Source of the DNA: JAVVUJ01 sp964461765 | GTDB lineage: Bacteria > Bacillota > Clostridia > Peptostreptococcales > Anaerovoracaceae | Assembly: GCA_964461765.1 (NCBI GenBank) | Contig: CAYWVS010000013.1 | Location: 1-51,246 of the forward strand | DNA length: 51,246 nt | Reading direction: 5' to 3' | The notes under the pieces: model-generated | Database searches by the model: none | Told to the model about the DNA's origin: nothing | Seen by the model: only the letters and a program-made list of their open reading frames with translations | Position numbers and translations under genes: made by a program | Shown here: positions 6,910-15,753 of the stretch, in pieces | How positions within the stretch are numbered: position 1 is the first letter of the stretch | Layout: every line of letters begins with the position of its first letter

Positions 6910-9407
6910 AAAGGTTATTGGGTAGGAAAATTATTGTATGCGACGGTGCTTTAGGAACCATGCTTCAAAGCAAGGGAATCGATGCAGGTCTTATTCCTGA
7001 GCTGCTAAACTTCACGCATGTAGAGACCTTGCAGGAGCTTTTTGAGGCCTATTATGAAGCCGGAAGCGATTTGGTTTGCACCAATACCTTTGGGGCTAAT
7101 CGCCTAAAACTAAAAGGGTCAGGTTATACTGTGGAGCAGGTAATTCATCAGGCTGTGAAAATTGCCAGAGAAGTTGCTGACAGATATAATAAAGGAATCA
7201 AACCCGAAAAATTTGTAGCATTGGATTTATCAACGATTGGAAAGCTCATGGCTCCTGTAGGTGAACTGACTTTTGAAGAGGCCTATGACATGTTTAAGGA
7301 GCAGGTGATCGCAGGAGCTGAGGCCGGCGCGGATCTTATTATTTTAGAAACCTTTACGGATATCTACGAGTTAAAAGCTGCTATATTAGCGGTCAAAGAG
7401 AATTGCAATTTGCCTGTCTTGTGTACGGTGACATTTCAGGATAACGGCAGAACCCTCATGGGTTCCGACCCTATCACTGCCATTAACGTTCTGCAGGATT
7501 TGAACATCGATGCCATCGGTGCCAATTGTTCCTTGGGACCTAAGGATATGATTCCCATCGTTAAGGAAATGTTAAAATACGCCAAAATTCCTGTGATGGT
7601 ACAACCCAACGCAGGTTTACCAAAACTTGTGGATGGACAAGTACAATACGATGTGAAGATCGAAGATTTTACAGAAGCCATGCTAGAAATGGTTGAGGCA
7701 GGAGTATCTGTAGTAGGAGGCTGCTGCGGTACAAATCCACAGTATATTAAAGCGTTAAGCAAAGAAATTAATCGTAAAAAGTTAATAGGCGATATAAAGA
7801 TAAATAAGTATGATAGTGAATTGCTAATAGACGATGAATTGGATAATGGAAGGGGTTTTACGGCGGTAAGCTCCTGTACTAAGACTGTATTTATAGGGGA
7901 TGAAATCAGTATTATCGGTGAGCGAATCAATCCTACGGGAAAGAAGCTTCTGAAGGAAGCTCTTCTGAATCAAGACTTATCCTACGTAGAAAGTGAAGCG
8001 TTGTCCCAACTGCACGGGGGTGCTCACATCTTGGATGTCAATGTGGGAATACCAGGCATAGATGAAAAGAAAATGATGTTAACGGTATTGGGACGACTTT
8101 CAGATTTGACCGACGCACCTTTACAGATAGACAGTGCAGATGCAGATGTCATTGAGGCGGCCGCCAGAGTGTATCGAGGCAAACCTCTGATCAACTCTGT
8201 AAACGGTAAGCAGGAAGTTATGGATCGCATTTTTCCCATCGTAAAAAAATATGGGGCTTGTGTAGTGGCCTTGACATTAGACGAAAAGGGACTGCCGGAA
8301 ACTACTGAGGAAAGAATTGCCATTGCAGAGAGGATCATTGAAGAGGCGGCAAAGTATAATATCTCTCGAGACAGAATTATTGTGGATTGCTTGACTCTGA
8401 CTGTGTCTGCTCAACAGAATGCCGGAAAGGATACTCTGGAGGCCATTCGTCAAGTGAAGTCCCTCTTTGGGGTAAAGACCACCTTAGGAGCTAGCAACAT
8501 ATCCTTTGGATTGCCAGAAAGAAAGCTTTTAAACAGAACATTTTTGGCTATGGCTCTGGAAGCGGGGCTGGATGCGCCCATTACGGATCCTACGGTTACC
8601 GAATATGTGGATACCATTCGAGCCTTTGAAGTACTCAGCAGTAAGGATTTAGAATCCGGCAGATATATTCAATTATATGGGGAGAAAAGCCAAAATAAAG
8701 AAAAGATTGATAACCAAGGTGAACAAGGAAAAGCTCCCTTGGTTTTAGACATAAATAAAGAACAGAGTGAAATAAATCTTCATGACCAAATGGAGGCTAT
8801 TATCTTGGAAGGCTTTCAGGATAAGGCAGCTCAGGTGACGGAAGCTCTGCTCATACAGCACCAACCTTTGCAAATCGTGGAGTCCATTATTATTCCTGCA
8901 CTGGAGAAGGTAGGAAAAAACTATGAGGTGGGAGATATTTATCTGCCTCAGCTCATAAAATCCGCAGATACGGTGCGATGTGCCTTTGAAATCATCAAAC
9001 CTGCCTTGGAAAAATCCGGGCAAATTATGAGCTATGGACGAGTGATTTTGGCAACTGTACAAGGAGATATTCACGATATAGGTAAAAATATCGTGAAAAT
9101 ATTGCTACAAAATTACGGTTACGAGGTCATTGATTTAGGCAAGGATGTGCCCATAGATAAAGTGGTTCAGGCTGCAAAAGATGAAAACATCAAGATGGTG
9201 GGATTATCAGCTTTGATGACTACAACCGTGGTAAATATGGAAAAAACTATCCAGGCTTTGAGACAAAGCGGGTTAGATTGTGTGGTAGCTGTGGGTGGTG
9301 CGGTGCTTACGGAATCCTATGCAAAGGATATCGGTGCGGATCACTACTGCAAGGATGCCATGGATACGGTGAAAGTAGCTAACATGGTCTTTAAGGGACA
9401 AGCTTAA
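6906..9407 (+). CDS. metH: Cobalamin-dependent methionine synthase, short form
   Basis: Transfers the methyl group of 5-methyl-THF to homocysteine through B12. Domains: homocysteine-binding barrel (about 1-295) with zinc ligands Cys208 (GANCSLGP) and Cys273/Cys274 (GGCCGTNP); pterin-binding barrel (about 325-590, with GERINPTGKK and ITDPTVTEY); B12 cap (about 625-705); B12 Rossmann domain (about 707-833) with lower ligand His723 in GDIHDIGKN. At 833 residues it lacks the C-terminal AdoMet-dependent reactivation domain of the roughly 1200-residue E. coli enzyme, as is common in Clostridia and Thermotoga. Oxidised cob(II)alamin would need a separate reactivase, which is not in this window. It overlaps metF by 4 nt. 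Confidence 0.96.
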   Translation: MKRLLGRKIIVCDGALGTMLQSKGIDAGLIPELLNFTHVETLQELFEAYYEAGSDLVCTNTFGANRLKLKGSGYTVEQVIHQAVKIAREVADRYNKGIKPEKFVALDLSTIGKLMAPVGELTFEEAYDMFKEQVIAGAEAGADLIILETFTDIYELKAAILAVKENCNLPVLCTVTFQDNGRTLMGSDPITAINVLQDLNIDAIGANCSLGPKDMIPIVKEMLKYAKIPVMVQPNAGLPKLVDGQVQYDVKIEDFTEAMLEMVEAGVSVVGGCCGTNPQYIKALSKEINRKKLIGDIKINKYDSELLIDDELDNGRGFTAVSSCTKTVFIGDEISIIGERINPTGKKLLKEALLNQDLSYVESEALSQLHGGAHILDVNVGIPGIDEKKMMLTVLGRLSDLTDAPLQIDSADADVIEAAARVYRGKPLINSVNGKQEVMDRIFPIVKKYGACVVALTLDEKGLPETTEERIAIAERIIEEAAKYNISRDRIIVDCLTLTVSAQQNAGKDTLEAIRQVKSLFGVKTTLGASNISFGLPERKLLNRTFLAMALEAGLDAPITDPTVTEYVDTIRAFEVLSSKDLESGRYIQLYGEKSQNKEKIDNQGEQGKAPLVLDINKEQSEINLHDQMEAIILEGFQDKAAQVTEALLIQHQPLQIVESIIIPALEKVGKNYEVGDIYLPQLIKSADTVRCAFEIIKPALEKSGQIMSYGRVILATVQGDIHDIGKNIVKILLQNYGYEVIDLGKDVPIDKVVQAAKDENIKMVGLSALMTTTVVNMEKTIQALRQSGLDCVVAVGGAVLTESYAKDIGADHYCKDAMDTVKVANMVFKGQA

Positions 9408-9449
9408 AATATAAATTTAGTAAAATTAATACGCAGGAGAGAAAATAAT

Positions 9450-9911
9450 ATGAACAGACCAAGTTGGGATGAATATTTTATGGAAATGGCAGACTTAACT
9501 GCTCGCCGTTCCACTTGCATGAGGCGACAGGTAGGTGCAGTCATCGTTAAGGATAACCGAGTCATGGCTACAGGCTACAATGGGGCACCTATGGGGATTA
9601 AACATTGTGAAGACCGAGGTGGATGCCTTAGGCAAAAGATGAACATTCCCTCGGGAGAGAGGCATGAGCTATGTATGGCTCTACACGCCGAGCAAAATGC
9701 TATTATTCAAGCCGCTCATTTGGGACAAAGCATAGCTACTGGAACTATTTACGTGACACACCAACCTTGCGTCATTTGCGCAAAGATGATTATTAACGCC
9801 GGCATAAAAAGAATTGTAGTTCGCGAGGGATATCCCGACCAGCTGTCCTTAGACATACTGAATGAAGCCGGTCTTCATATTGAAATATTCGGCGATCGAA
9901 AGGAATCATAA
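9450..9911 (+). CDS. dCMP/cytidine deaminase family protein (ComEB-like)
   Basis: Zinc-dependent deaminase, most likely dCMP to dUMP for thymidylate synthesis. It has 153 residues. The active site is His79-Ala-Glu81 (LHAEQNAI) with zinc ligands Cys107 and Cys110 in QPCVICAKMI. The RRSTCMRRQVGAVIVKDNRV N-terminus is typical of the dCMP deaminase/ComEB family. AGGAGA precedes the ATG. The TAATG junction at 9909-9913 couples it to the next gene. This deaminase-tagO-mnaA order just before atp operons recurs in Clostridia as far as I know (recollection, not checked). Confidence 0.93.
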   Translation: MNRPSWDEYFMEMADLTARRSTCMRRQVGAVIVKDNRVMATGYNGAPMGIKHCEDRGGCLRQKMNIPSGERHELCMALHAEQNAIIQAAHLGQSIATGTIYVTHQPCVICAKMIINAGIKRIVVREGYPDQLSLDILNEAGLHIEIFGDRKES

Positions 9912-10987
9912 TGAACCAATTACTCTATATATTTTTATCGGCATTTATTTTGGCTTTGCTACTGACCCCTGTGGCCATTAAGATTGCACCTCTTATAGGT
10001 GCAGTGGATATTCCCAAAGATAACAGGCGAATGCACACCAAGCCTATGCCACGCTTTGGGGGGATGGCCATTTATTTGGGAACCGTGCTTTCTATTTTGA
10101 TTTTTATGCCTTTGGACACAAAGATCATAGGCATACTTGCAGGTGGAAGCCTCATATTTATCGTAGGCATTGTGGACGACCTGAAAGGAATGCCGGCCAA
10201 GGTAAAGCTGTTGTTTCAGATTATCTGCGCCGTGATTCTTTTTCAGTTCAGCGTTAGGATATCCTTTATGGCTAATCCTTTTGGAGATGGATTTGTGCAT
10301 TTCCCTTGGATCATCAGCCTTGTCATTACTGTAATTTGGATTGTAGGAATCACAAATACCATCAACCTCATAGATGGGTTGGACGGTTTGGCCGGAGGGA
10401 TTGCATTCATTGCTTCTATCTGCATCGCTTATACCGCTTTTATTACCTCTTATTTAGATATTACCATGGCAATGCTTGCTATTGCAGGAGGTGCCTTGGG
10501 ATTCCTTCCATATAATTTTAATCCGGCAAAGATATTTATGGGGGACGGAGGTTCCTTGTTTTTAGGATTTATGCTGGCGGGGCTGTCCGTTATGACACCG
10601 GTAAAAGGTGCAACTATGTTGGCCATGGTGGTTCCTGTTTTGGTTTTGGCCATCCCTATCTTTGACACCACCTTTGCCATTTTAAGAAGATTAATCAACA
10701 AGCGCCCTATTATGGAAGCTGATAAAGGACATTTACACCACAGAATTATGGCGGTGGGTTTAGGGCAGAAAAAAACAGTCCTCACCCTTTACTGCATCAG
10801 CGGAACGGTGGGAGTTTCGGCAATTTTAATCAGTAGGGATTTGTACATCGAGTCAGGATTGCTTTTTCTCATAGCGGCTACCCTTATTTATGTATTTATC
10901 ACGGATACTAGCACAAGTGGCTTACAAAATCTGAAAGCCATTAACATTGCAGAAAAAGAACGAAACGAAAGGAAACTGCAAAAATGA
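9911..10987 (+). CDS. tagO: Undecaprenyl-phosphate GlcNAc-1-phosphate transferase (TagO/WecA family)
   Basis: Membrane enzyme that moves GlcNAc-1-P from UDP-GlcNAc to undecaprenyl phosphate, the first step of teichoic-acid or secondary cell-wall polymer synthesis. It has 358 residues and about ten hydrophobic segments. Family motifs present: the cytoplasmic Asp pair in VGIVDDLKGMPAK, TINLIDGLDGLAGG, FNPAKIFMGDGGSLFLGF, and the basic loop with DKGHLHHR. The ATG is inside the upstream stop (1-nt overlap), and its own stop overlaps mnaA. It is distinguished from MraY by the HLHHR loop and by its neighbour mnaA. The symbol follows Gram-positive usage. Confidence 0.93.
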   Translation: MNQLLYIFLSAFILALLLTPVAIKIAPLIGAVDIPKDNRRMHTKPMPRFGGMAIYLGTVLSILIFMPLDTKIIGILAGGSLIFIVGIVDDLKGMPAKVKLLFQIICAVILFQFSVRISFMANPFGDGFVHFPWIISLVITVIWIVGITNTINLIDGLDGLAGGIAFIASICIAYTAFITSYLDITMAMLAIAGGALGFLPYNFNPAKIFMGDGGSLFLGFMLAGLSVMTPVKGATMLAMVVPVLVLAIPIFDTTFAILRRLINKRPIMEADKGHLHHRIMAVGLGQKKTVLTLYCISGTVGVSAILISRDLYIESGLLFLIAATLIYVFITDTSTSGLQNLKAINIAEKERNERKLQK

Positions 10988-12117
10988 AAGTAATGACTGT
11001 ATTTGGCACTAGACCGGAAGCTATAAAAATGGCTCCCCTTGTAAAGAAATTAAGTGAGACAGAAGGGATAGAGTCTCTTCTTTGCGTTACGGCTCAGCAT
11101 CGAGAAATGTTAGATCAAGTCCTTGATTTATTTCAATTAAAGCCGGATTACGATTTAAATATTATGAAGCCTAATCAGTCCATCAGCCAGATTACTTCTA
11201 ATGTCATACTGGGCATAGAAGAGGTGTTTTCAAAAGAAAAGCCGGATTTGATACTGGTGCATGGGGATACCACCACTACCTTCGCTTCTTCTTTGGCTGC
11301 TTTTTATCAGCAGATTCCTGTAGGTCATGTGGAAGCAGGATTGAGGACGGGAGATAAATATTCCCCCTGGCCCGAGGAAATGAACCGAATTTTAACGGGG
11401 CATTTAGCGGATTATCATTTTTGTCCCACGGAAAGAAATCGTCAGAACCTCTTAAAGGAGGGGATTTCCGATGAAAAGATCTTTATTACCGGCAACACGG
11501 TGGTGGATGCTTTGTTGGAAGTGGCGGACAAACCTTATGAGTTTCAGGATGCTACTTTGCAGAGCCTAGATTTTGAAAATAAAAGAATTATTGCGGTTAC
11601 CTGCCATAGAAGAGAAAACCTGGGAGAACACATGGAGAACATTTTTTCTGCTATTCGAGATATTGCAGTAGCCTATGAGGATGTGGAAATCGTGTACCCT
11701 GTGCATATGAATCCAAAGGTGCGCACCATAGCAGGAGAAATCCTGGGGGAAAAAAGCTTAGCAGGGGAAGTGGCTGGGAGGATACACTTGATAGAGCCAT
11801 TGCAGTATCAACCTTTTGTAAATTTAATGGCAAAGTCTTACTTTATCATTACGGATTCGGGCGGGATGCAGGAGGAAGCACCTTCCCTAGGTAAACCTGT
11901 CCTGGTGGTGCGAAAGGAAACGGAGAGACCGGAGGCTGTGGAAGCCGGCACAGTGAAATTGGCCGGTGTAGAGCGGGATACCATCTTCAGTATGGCTAAG
12001 GATTTACTTTCCGATCAGAGTATTTACAACAATATGGCCTGTGCCAATAATCCCTACGGTGATGGCAAGGCTTGTGAAAGGATTATAGAAGTACTAAAAC
12101 AGTATGAACATAAATAA
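10984..12117 (+). CDS. mnaA: UDP-N-acetylglucosamine 2-epimerase (non-hydrolysing)
   Basis: Interconverts UDP-GlcNAc and UDP-ManNAc. The 377-residue protein has the GT-B-like fold signature: VFGTRPEAIKMAPLV at the N-terminus, VHGDTTTTFA, HVEAGLRTGD, CHRRENLGEH and the substrate motif ITDSGGMQEEAPSLGKP. It starts in the 4-nt ATGA overlap with tagO. UDP-ManNAc supplies linkage units of wall teichoic acid and the ManNAc of SLH-binding secondary polymers, so this pair is a plausible supplier for the SLH proteins encoded 25 kb downstream (inference). Also called wecB. Confidence 0.95.
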   Translation: MKVMTVFGTRPEAIKMAPLVKKLSETEGIESLLCVTAQHREMLDQVLDLFQLKPDYDLNIMKPNQSISQITSNVILGIEEVFSKEKPDLILVHGDTTTTFASSLAAFYQQIPVGHVEAGLRTGDKYSPWPEEMNRILTGHLADYHFCPTERNRQNLLKEGISDEKIFITGNTVVDALLEVADKPYEFQDATLQSLDFENKRIIAVTCHRRENLGEHMENIFSAIRDIAVAYEDVEIVYPVHMNPKVRTIAGEILGEKSLAGEVAGRIHLIEPLQYQPFVNLMAKSYFIITDSGGMQEEAPSLGKPVLVVRKETERPEAVEAGTVKLAGVERDTIFSMAKDLLSDQSIYNNMACANNPYGDGKACERIIEVLKQYEHK

Positions 12118-13486
12118 CATTGACAAGGATTTAATTACCATAGATGATAAGCAGCTTTATAAGACTATTGCATCGGTAGCATTGCCCATCGCATTACAAA
12201 GCTTGGTGGCTTCTTCCCTCAGCTTGATCGACAACCTTATGGTGGGTCAGCTGGGAGAGACTGAGCTGTCTGCAGTGGGATTGGCTACTCAGATTTTCTT
12301 TATTTTTTGGATGCTCATGTTTGGCTTTACCGGAGGAAGCAACACCTTTATGTCCCAGTTTTTTGGGGTAAAGGATATGGTAAGCCTTAGGAAAACCGCA
12401 GGCTTTGCAATTACCGTTGGCATGATTGCAGGAATATTATTTTTTATACCTGCATTCTTTGCACCTACAGCAATCATGAGGCTTTTTACCGATATTCCGG
12501 AGGTTATCCAGTTAGGCTCCGGCTATATTCGCATGGGTTCCCCTTGTTTTTTATTTCTGGGAATTACCATACCCCTTACTGCAACTCTCAGGATAACACA
12601 GCAGACCAGCATTCCCATGAAAATCAGCTTTTTTATCTTTGGCTTAAATACATTTTTAAATTATATTTTTATATTTGGAAGCTTTGGGGCTCCCCAAATG
12701 GGAGTGACAGGAGCTGCATTGGCTACCTTCATTGCCCGAGGATTGGAGCTTTTGCTTACTGTTTATATGATTTTTGGAAGAAAAAACATGGTTGCCGGTA
12801 GCCTGGGAGATTTTTTTTGCTTCAGCAAACAATTGGCCTGTAAAATTAGCTCCAATGCATTGCCTACAACGGTAAATGAAGTTATGTGGGCTTTGGGGAT
12901 GTCCACATTTAATGCGGCTTACGGTCGAATGGGAATTACTGAATTTGCATCGGTGCAGGCCAGCAATACTATTCTCAATATCTTTATATTGGCTATCTTC
13001 AGCCTGGGAGATGCCATGTTGATTCTGGTGGGACAGCGCATAGGTAGAGGGGAAATGGAGCATGCATTTTTAGAGGCAAAGAAGATTCTTGCTTTTAGTA
13101 TTAAAATTGCTTTGATATCGGGAGTTCTTTTGATGGTGGCATCTCCTTTTATCATTGAATTATTTAATTTTTCGTCAGAAGGGAAAAAATATGCCATTAT
13201 TATTTTAATTATCTACGGTCTCATGATGCCCTTAAAGCTTTATGCAGGTATGAATATCGTGGGAACTTTTCGTGCTGGAGGAGATACAAAGTTTGCCATG
13301 CTGTTAGAAGTTTCTAGTGTATGGCTTATCGGGGTACCCTTAGTATTTTTTACCGCATTATATTTGCATTTGCCCATATACTATGTAGTATTGGCTGCTC
13401 AGATAGAAGAATTGGTGAAATGGGTCATTGCACGAAAGAGATTTTTATCGGGAAAGTGGATAAATAACATGATATCGGATTTGTAA
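12104..13486 (+). CDS. MATE-family multidrug/Na+ antiporter
   Basis: A 460-residue membrane protein with about twelve hydrophobic helices in two homologous halves. MATE features: IALQSLVASSLSLIDNLMVG at the N-terminus, MFGFTGGSNTFMSQFFG, and the second-half equivalent with GRGEMEHAFLEAKK. MATE transporters export cationic drugs or metabolites against H+ or Na+. Its start overlaps the mnaA stop by 14 nt, so it is translationally coupled to cell-wall precursor genes. A role in exporting something related to that pathway is possible but unsupported. The substrate cannot be read from sequence. Confidence 0.92.
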   Translation: MNINNIDKDLITIDDKQLYKTIASVALPIALQSLVASSLSLIDNLMVGQLGETELSAVGLATQIFFIFWMLMFGFTGGSNTFMSQFFGVKDMVSLRKTAGFAITVGMIAGILFFIPAFFAPTAIMRLFTDIPEVIQLGSGYIRMGSPCFLFLGITIPLTATLRITQQTSIPMKISFFIFGLNTFLNYIFIFGSFGAPQMGVTGAALATFIARGLELLLTVYMIFGRKNMVAGSLGDFFCFSKQLACKISSNALPTTVNEVMWALGMSTFNAAYGRMGITEFASVQASNTILNIFILAIFSLGDAMLILVGQRIGRGEMEHAFLEAKKILAFSIKIALISGVLLMVASPFIIELFNFSSEGKKYAIIILIIYGLMMPLKLYAGMNIVGTFRAGGDTKFAMLLEVSSVWLIGVPLVFFTALYLHLPIYYVVLAAQIEELVKWVIARKRFLSGKWINNMISDL

Positions 13487-13570
13487 GATGTTTGGATTTT
13501 CTCACCTTTTAAATTATATTATTTTTGTGTAAATCTTTTAAAAATTTCTGTAAAATTAAAATATAATCTA

Positions 13571-13599
13571 TTTACATTAAAACAATTAGCTTGTATAAT
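13571..13599 (+). promoter_or_regulatory. SigA promoter of the atp operon
   Basis: TTTACA (13571-13576), an exact 17-bp spacer and a perfect TATAAT (13594-13599), about 60 bp before the atpI start. This is one of the best promoter matches in the window and fits a highly expressed operon. Confidence 0.75.
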
Positions 13600-13659
13600 A
13601 GACACTAATTAAAAAAATAAGGGGATGGTAAATCCGACCTTATTGGATGAGACGAAATC

Positions 13660-14172
13660 ATGAATACGGACTTAACCCAATTTAAAAGGCAAATATTTAA
13701 ATATGCACTTCTGGTAGCATTGATAGCAGAAGTGGTATCCTTGCCGATTTTAGGTTTAAATTTAAAGTTTACATATGGACTAGTAATAGGGACGGCAATT
13801 TCTATCGTAAACTTTACACTTATGGAAGCTACATTAAGAACGGCTATGACAGGTGCTTCCGCCGCTTCCATCATTATTGTAGGCTATATGGTTCGCTTGG
13901 CATTTTATGGGGTATCTTTTTATACCTGTATAAAGACCAGCTACCCTTGTGGAGTGGGAGTTGTCATAGGGTTTGTAACGATAAAGATAGCCATTTATTA
14001 TCTTCACGGTTTTAAAGCAAAATTCTCCACAGGGAGGGTTGTGCGAGAGGAACCTGAAAATCTAGAAATAAAAAAACATTGGTACGATTATAAGGAAGAT
14101 GAAGAAAAGGATCTTGATTCTTGGGATCGGGATGATTGGGATTATAAAAATTTCAAGAAAAAGGAGAAGTAA
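13660..14172 (+). CDS. atpI: ATP synthase protein I-like (AtpI)
   Basis: A 170-residue membrane protein with four hydrophobic segments in residues 10-118, followed by a very charged C-terminal tail (EEPENLEIKKHWYDYKEDEE onward). Position first in the atp operon, right before atpB, and this topology match ATP synthase subunit I, thought to aid c-ring assembly or Mg2+ supply. The tail rich in Asp, Trp and Lys is longer than in typical AtpI. The upstream ribosome site is weak. A 12-codon frame starting at 13625 overlaps the ATG (ATGA) and could couple translation. Sequence conservation in this family is low, so the call rests largely on context. Confidence 0.8.
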   Translation: MNTDLTQFKRQIFKYALLVALIAEVVSLPILGLNLKFTYGLVIGTAISIVNFTLMEATLRTAMTGASAASIIIVGYMVRLAFYGVSFYTCIKTSYPCGVGVVIGFVTIKIAIYYLHGFKAKFSTGRVVREEPENLEIKKHWYDYKEDEEKDLDSWDRDDWDYKNFKKKEK

Positions 14173-14174
14173 AA

Positions 14175-14897
14175 ATGCATTCTACAGAACATTTAGGACC
14201 ACGAATTATATACGCCATCAAGGATAGCAACATAGTCATTACAGAAACTGTATTATTTGCAATTATCGTTGCCGCAGTGATGGTTATTTTTGCACTATGG
14301 TCCACCAGAAAGATGGAAAGATACCCAAAGGGAGCGCAAGCCTTTGCCGAATTGATCGTAGAGTTTGTCTATAACTTGGTTGAAGAGACCATGGGGAAAC
14401 ACAACTCTAAGTTTGCTCCTTATATAGGAACCTTGTTCATGTTCACACTCATTGGAAACTCCTTGGGACTTTTTGGGTTTCGCCCCATTACTGCAGATAT
14501 GAATACCACTTTTGCATTGGCAGCTATCACCTTTGTTCTGATTCAATATAATTCCATTAAAACCAGGAGTCTTGCAGGTCATTTTAAGCATATGGCAGAT
14601 CCTTATCCCTTTATGTTCCCTATTAAGCTTATTGAAGAGATCTCCTTTCCCATCTCCTTGGCCTTCCGACTTTTCGGAAATATCACCGGTGGAGTTATCG
14701 TTATGGCATTGATATTTAAGGGTTTAAGCACCGCTTGTGAAGCATTGCATTTACCTATTCCATTTTTGGAAACTGTCATACCATTGCCCGCTAATCTTTT
14801 CTTTGATGTCTTTGAGCCAATTTTACAAGCATTTATCTTTACCATGTTAACTATGGTATTTGTGGGAATGGCAATTGCCACTCACGAAGACCATTAG
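14175..14897 (+). CDS. atpB: F1Fo ATP synthase subunit a
   Basis: Fo stator subunit that forms the ion half-channels against the c-ring. It has 240 residues and five to six membrane helices. The essential arginine is Arg165 in LAFRLFGNITGG, and the C-terminal helix has FDVFEPILQAFIFTMLTMVF. The PYIGTLFMFTLIGNSLGLFG segment is also typical. It starts 3 nt after atpI. See atpE for the evidence on the coupling ion. Confidence 0.97.
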   Translation: MHSTEHLGPRIIYAIKDSNIVITETVLFAIIVAAVMVIFALWSTRKMERYPKGAQAFAELIVEFVYNLVEETMGKHNSKFAPYIGTLFMFTLIGNSLGLFGFRPITADMNTTFALAAITFVLIQYNSIKTRSLAGHFKHMADPYPFMFPIKLIEEISFPISLAFRLFGNITGGVIVMALIFKGLSTACEALHLPIPFLETVIPLPANLFFDVFEPILQAFIFTMLTMVFVGMAIATHEDH

Positions 14898-14929
14898 GAT
14901 ATTTTAAAATTTAAGAGGAGGATATTATT

Positions 14930-15190
14930 ATGTCACAAGTAACACCAGACGCATTTATAGCAGCATTTTCTGCCTTAGGAGCAGCATGCATCGGTCTTGC
15001 AGCAGTTGGAATCGGTTTGGGTCAAGGTTTTGCTGCCGGAAAAGCGGTAGAAGGAGTAGCCAGACAACCTGAAGCTCAGGGAGATATTTTGAAGACCATG
15101 TTGGTAGGCCAGGCGGTTGCAGAAACTACAGGTATATTTGCATTTATCACATCAATTGTATTGTTATTTGCAAATCCTTTCCTTTCTTAA
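14930..15190 (+). CDS. atpE: F1Fo ATP synthase subunit c, probably Na+-binding
   Basis: An 86-residue two-helix hairpin that forms the rotor ring. The loop has the conserved ARQPEAQGDI. Residues line up without gaps with the Na+-binding c subunit of Ilyobacter tartaricus, where Gln32, Val63, Glu65 and Ser66 coordinate Na+. Here they are Gln32 (GLGQGFAAG), Val63, Glu65 and Thr66 (GQAVAETTGIF), with Thr67 kept and Tyr70 replaced by Phe. This pattern is that of Na+-translocating enzymes; the Tyr-to-Phe change leaves some doubt. RBS is GAGGAGG. Confidence 0.96.
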   Translation: MSQVTPDAFIAAFSALGAACIGLAAVGIGLGQGFAAGKAVEGVARQPEAQGDILKTMLVGQAVAETTGIFAFITSIVLLFANPFLS

Positions 15191-15240
15191 GAAATCACCG
15201 TCATTATTGACAATAAAACCTTGAAAGGAGGCATACCGGC

Positions 15241-15753
15241 TTGGAAAAATATGCGGAACTGATAGAACTGAACTGGACCATGGTCATGATATGGATTACA
15301 GTTTTAGTACTGTATCTTTTGATGAAACATTTCTTTTTTGAGAAGGTTCATAATTTTATGTTGGCAAGACAACATGCCATCTCAGATGCCTTTGATAATG
15401 CTGATCATGTGAGTCGTCTGGCAGACGAAAAGCTAAAGGACTATGAAAAACAGATCGCAAATATTGAAAGCGAAGGCAGGGAAATTATCAAAGATGCCAA
15501 AGTACGGGCTGATGCTCAGGCACAAAGTATCATAACCGAGGCCAATGAAAAGGCCAATCAAATACGTCTACAGGCAGAAAAGGATATTGAACGAGAAAGA
15601 ACCAAAGCCATTAATGAAATGAAGGATTACATTTCCGGTCTTGCCTTATTTGCCGCCCAGAAAATTATGGAGAGGGAATTAGACGAAAAGACCCATAAGG
15701 CTTACATTGACCAGATCATTGAAGAGGCAGGTAATGCAAAATGGCAGAATTAA
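15241..15753 (+). CDS. atpF: F1Fo ATP synthase subunit b
   Basis: Peripheral stalk subunit: one N-terminal membrane helix (about residues 12-32, WTMVMIWITVLVLYLLMKHF) followed by a long charged coiled coil (about 45-150). The length, 170 residues, is normal. The start is a TTG at 15241, 9 nt after AAAGGAGG; no ATG lies at comparable spacing. Its 3' end overlaps atpH by 13 nt. Confidence 0.95.
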   Translation: MEKYAELIELNWTMVMIWITVLVLYLLMKHFFFEKVHNFMLARQHAISDAFDNADHVSRLADEKLKDYEKQIANIESEGREIIKDAKVRADAQAQSIITEANEKANQIRLQAEKDIERERTKAINEMKDYISGLALFAAQKIMERELDEKTHKAYIDQIIEEAGNAKWQN

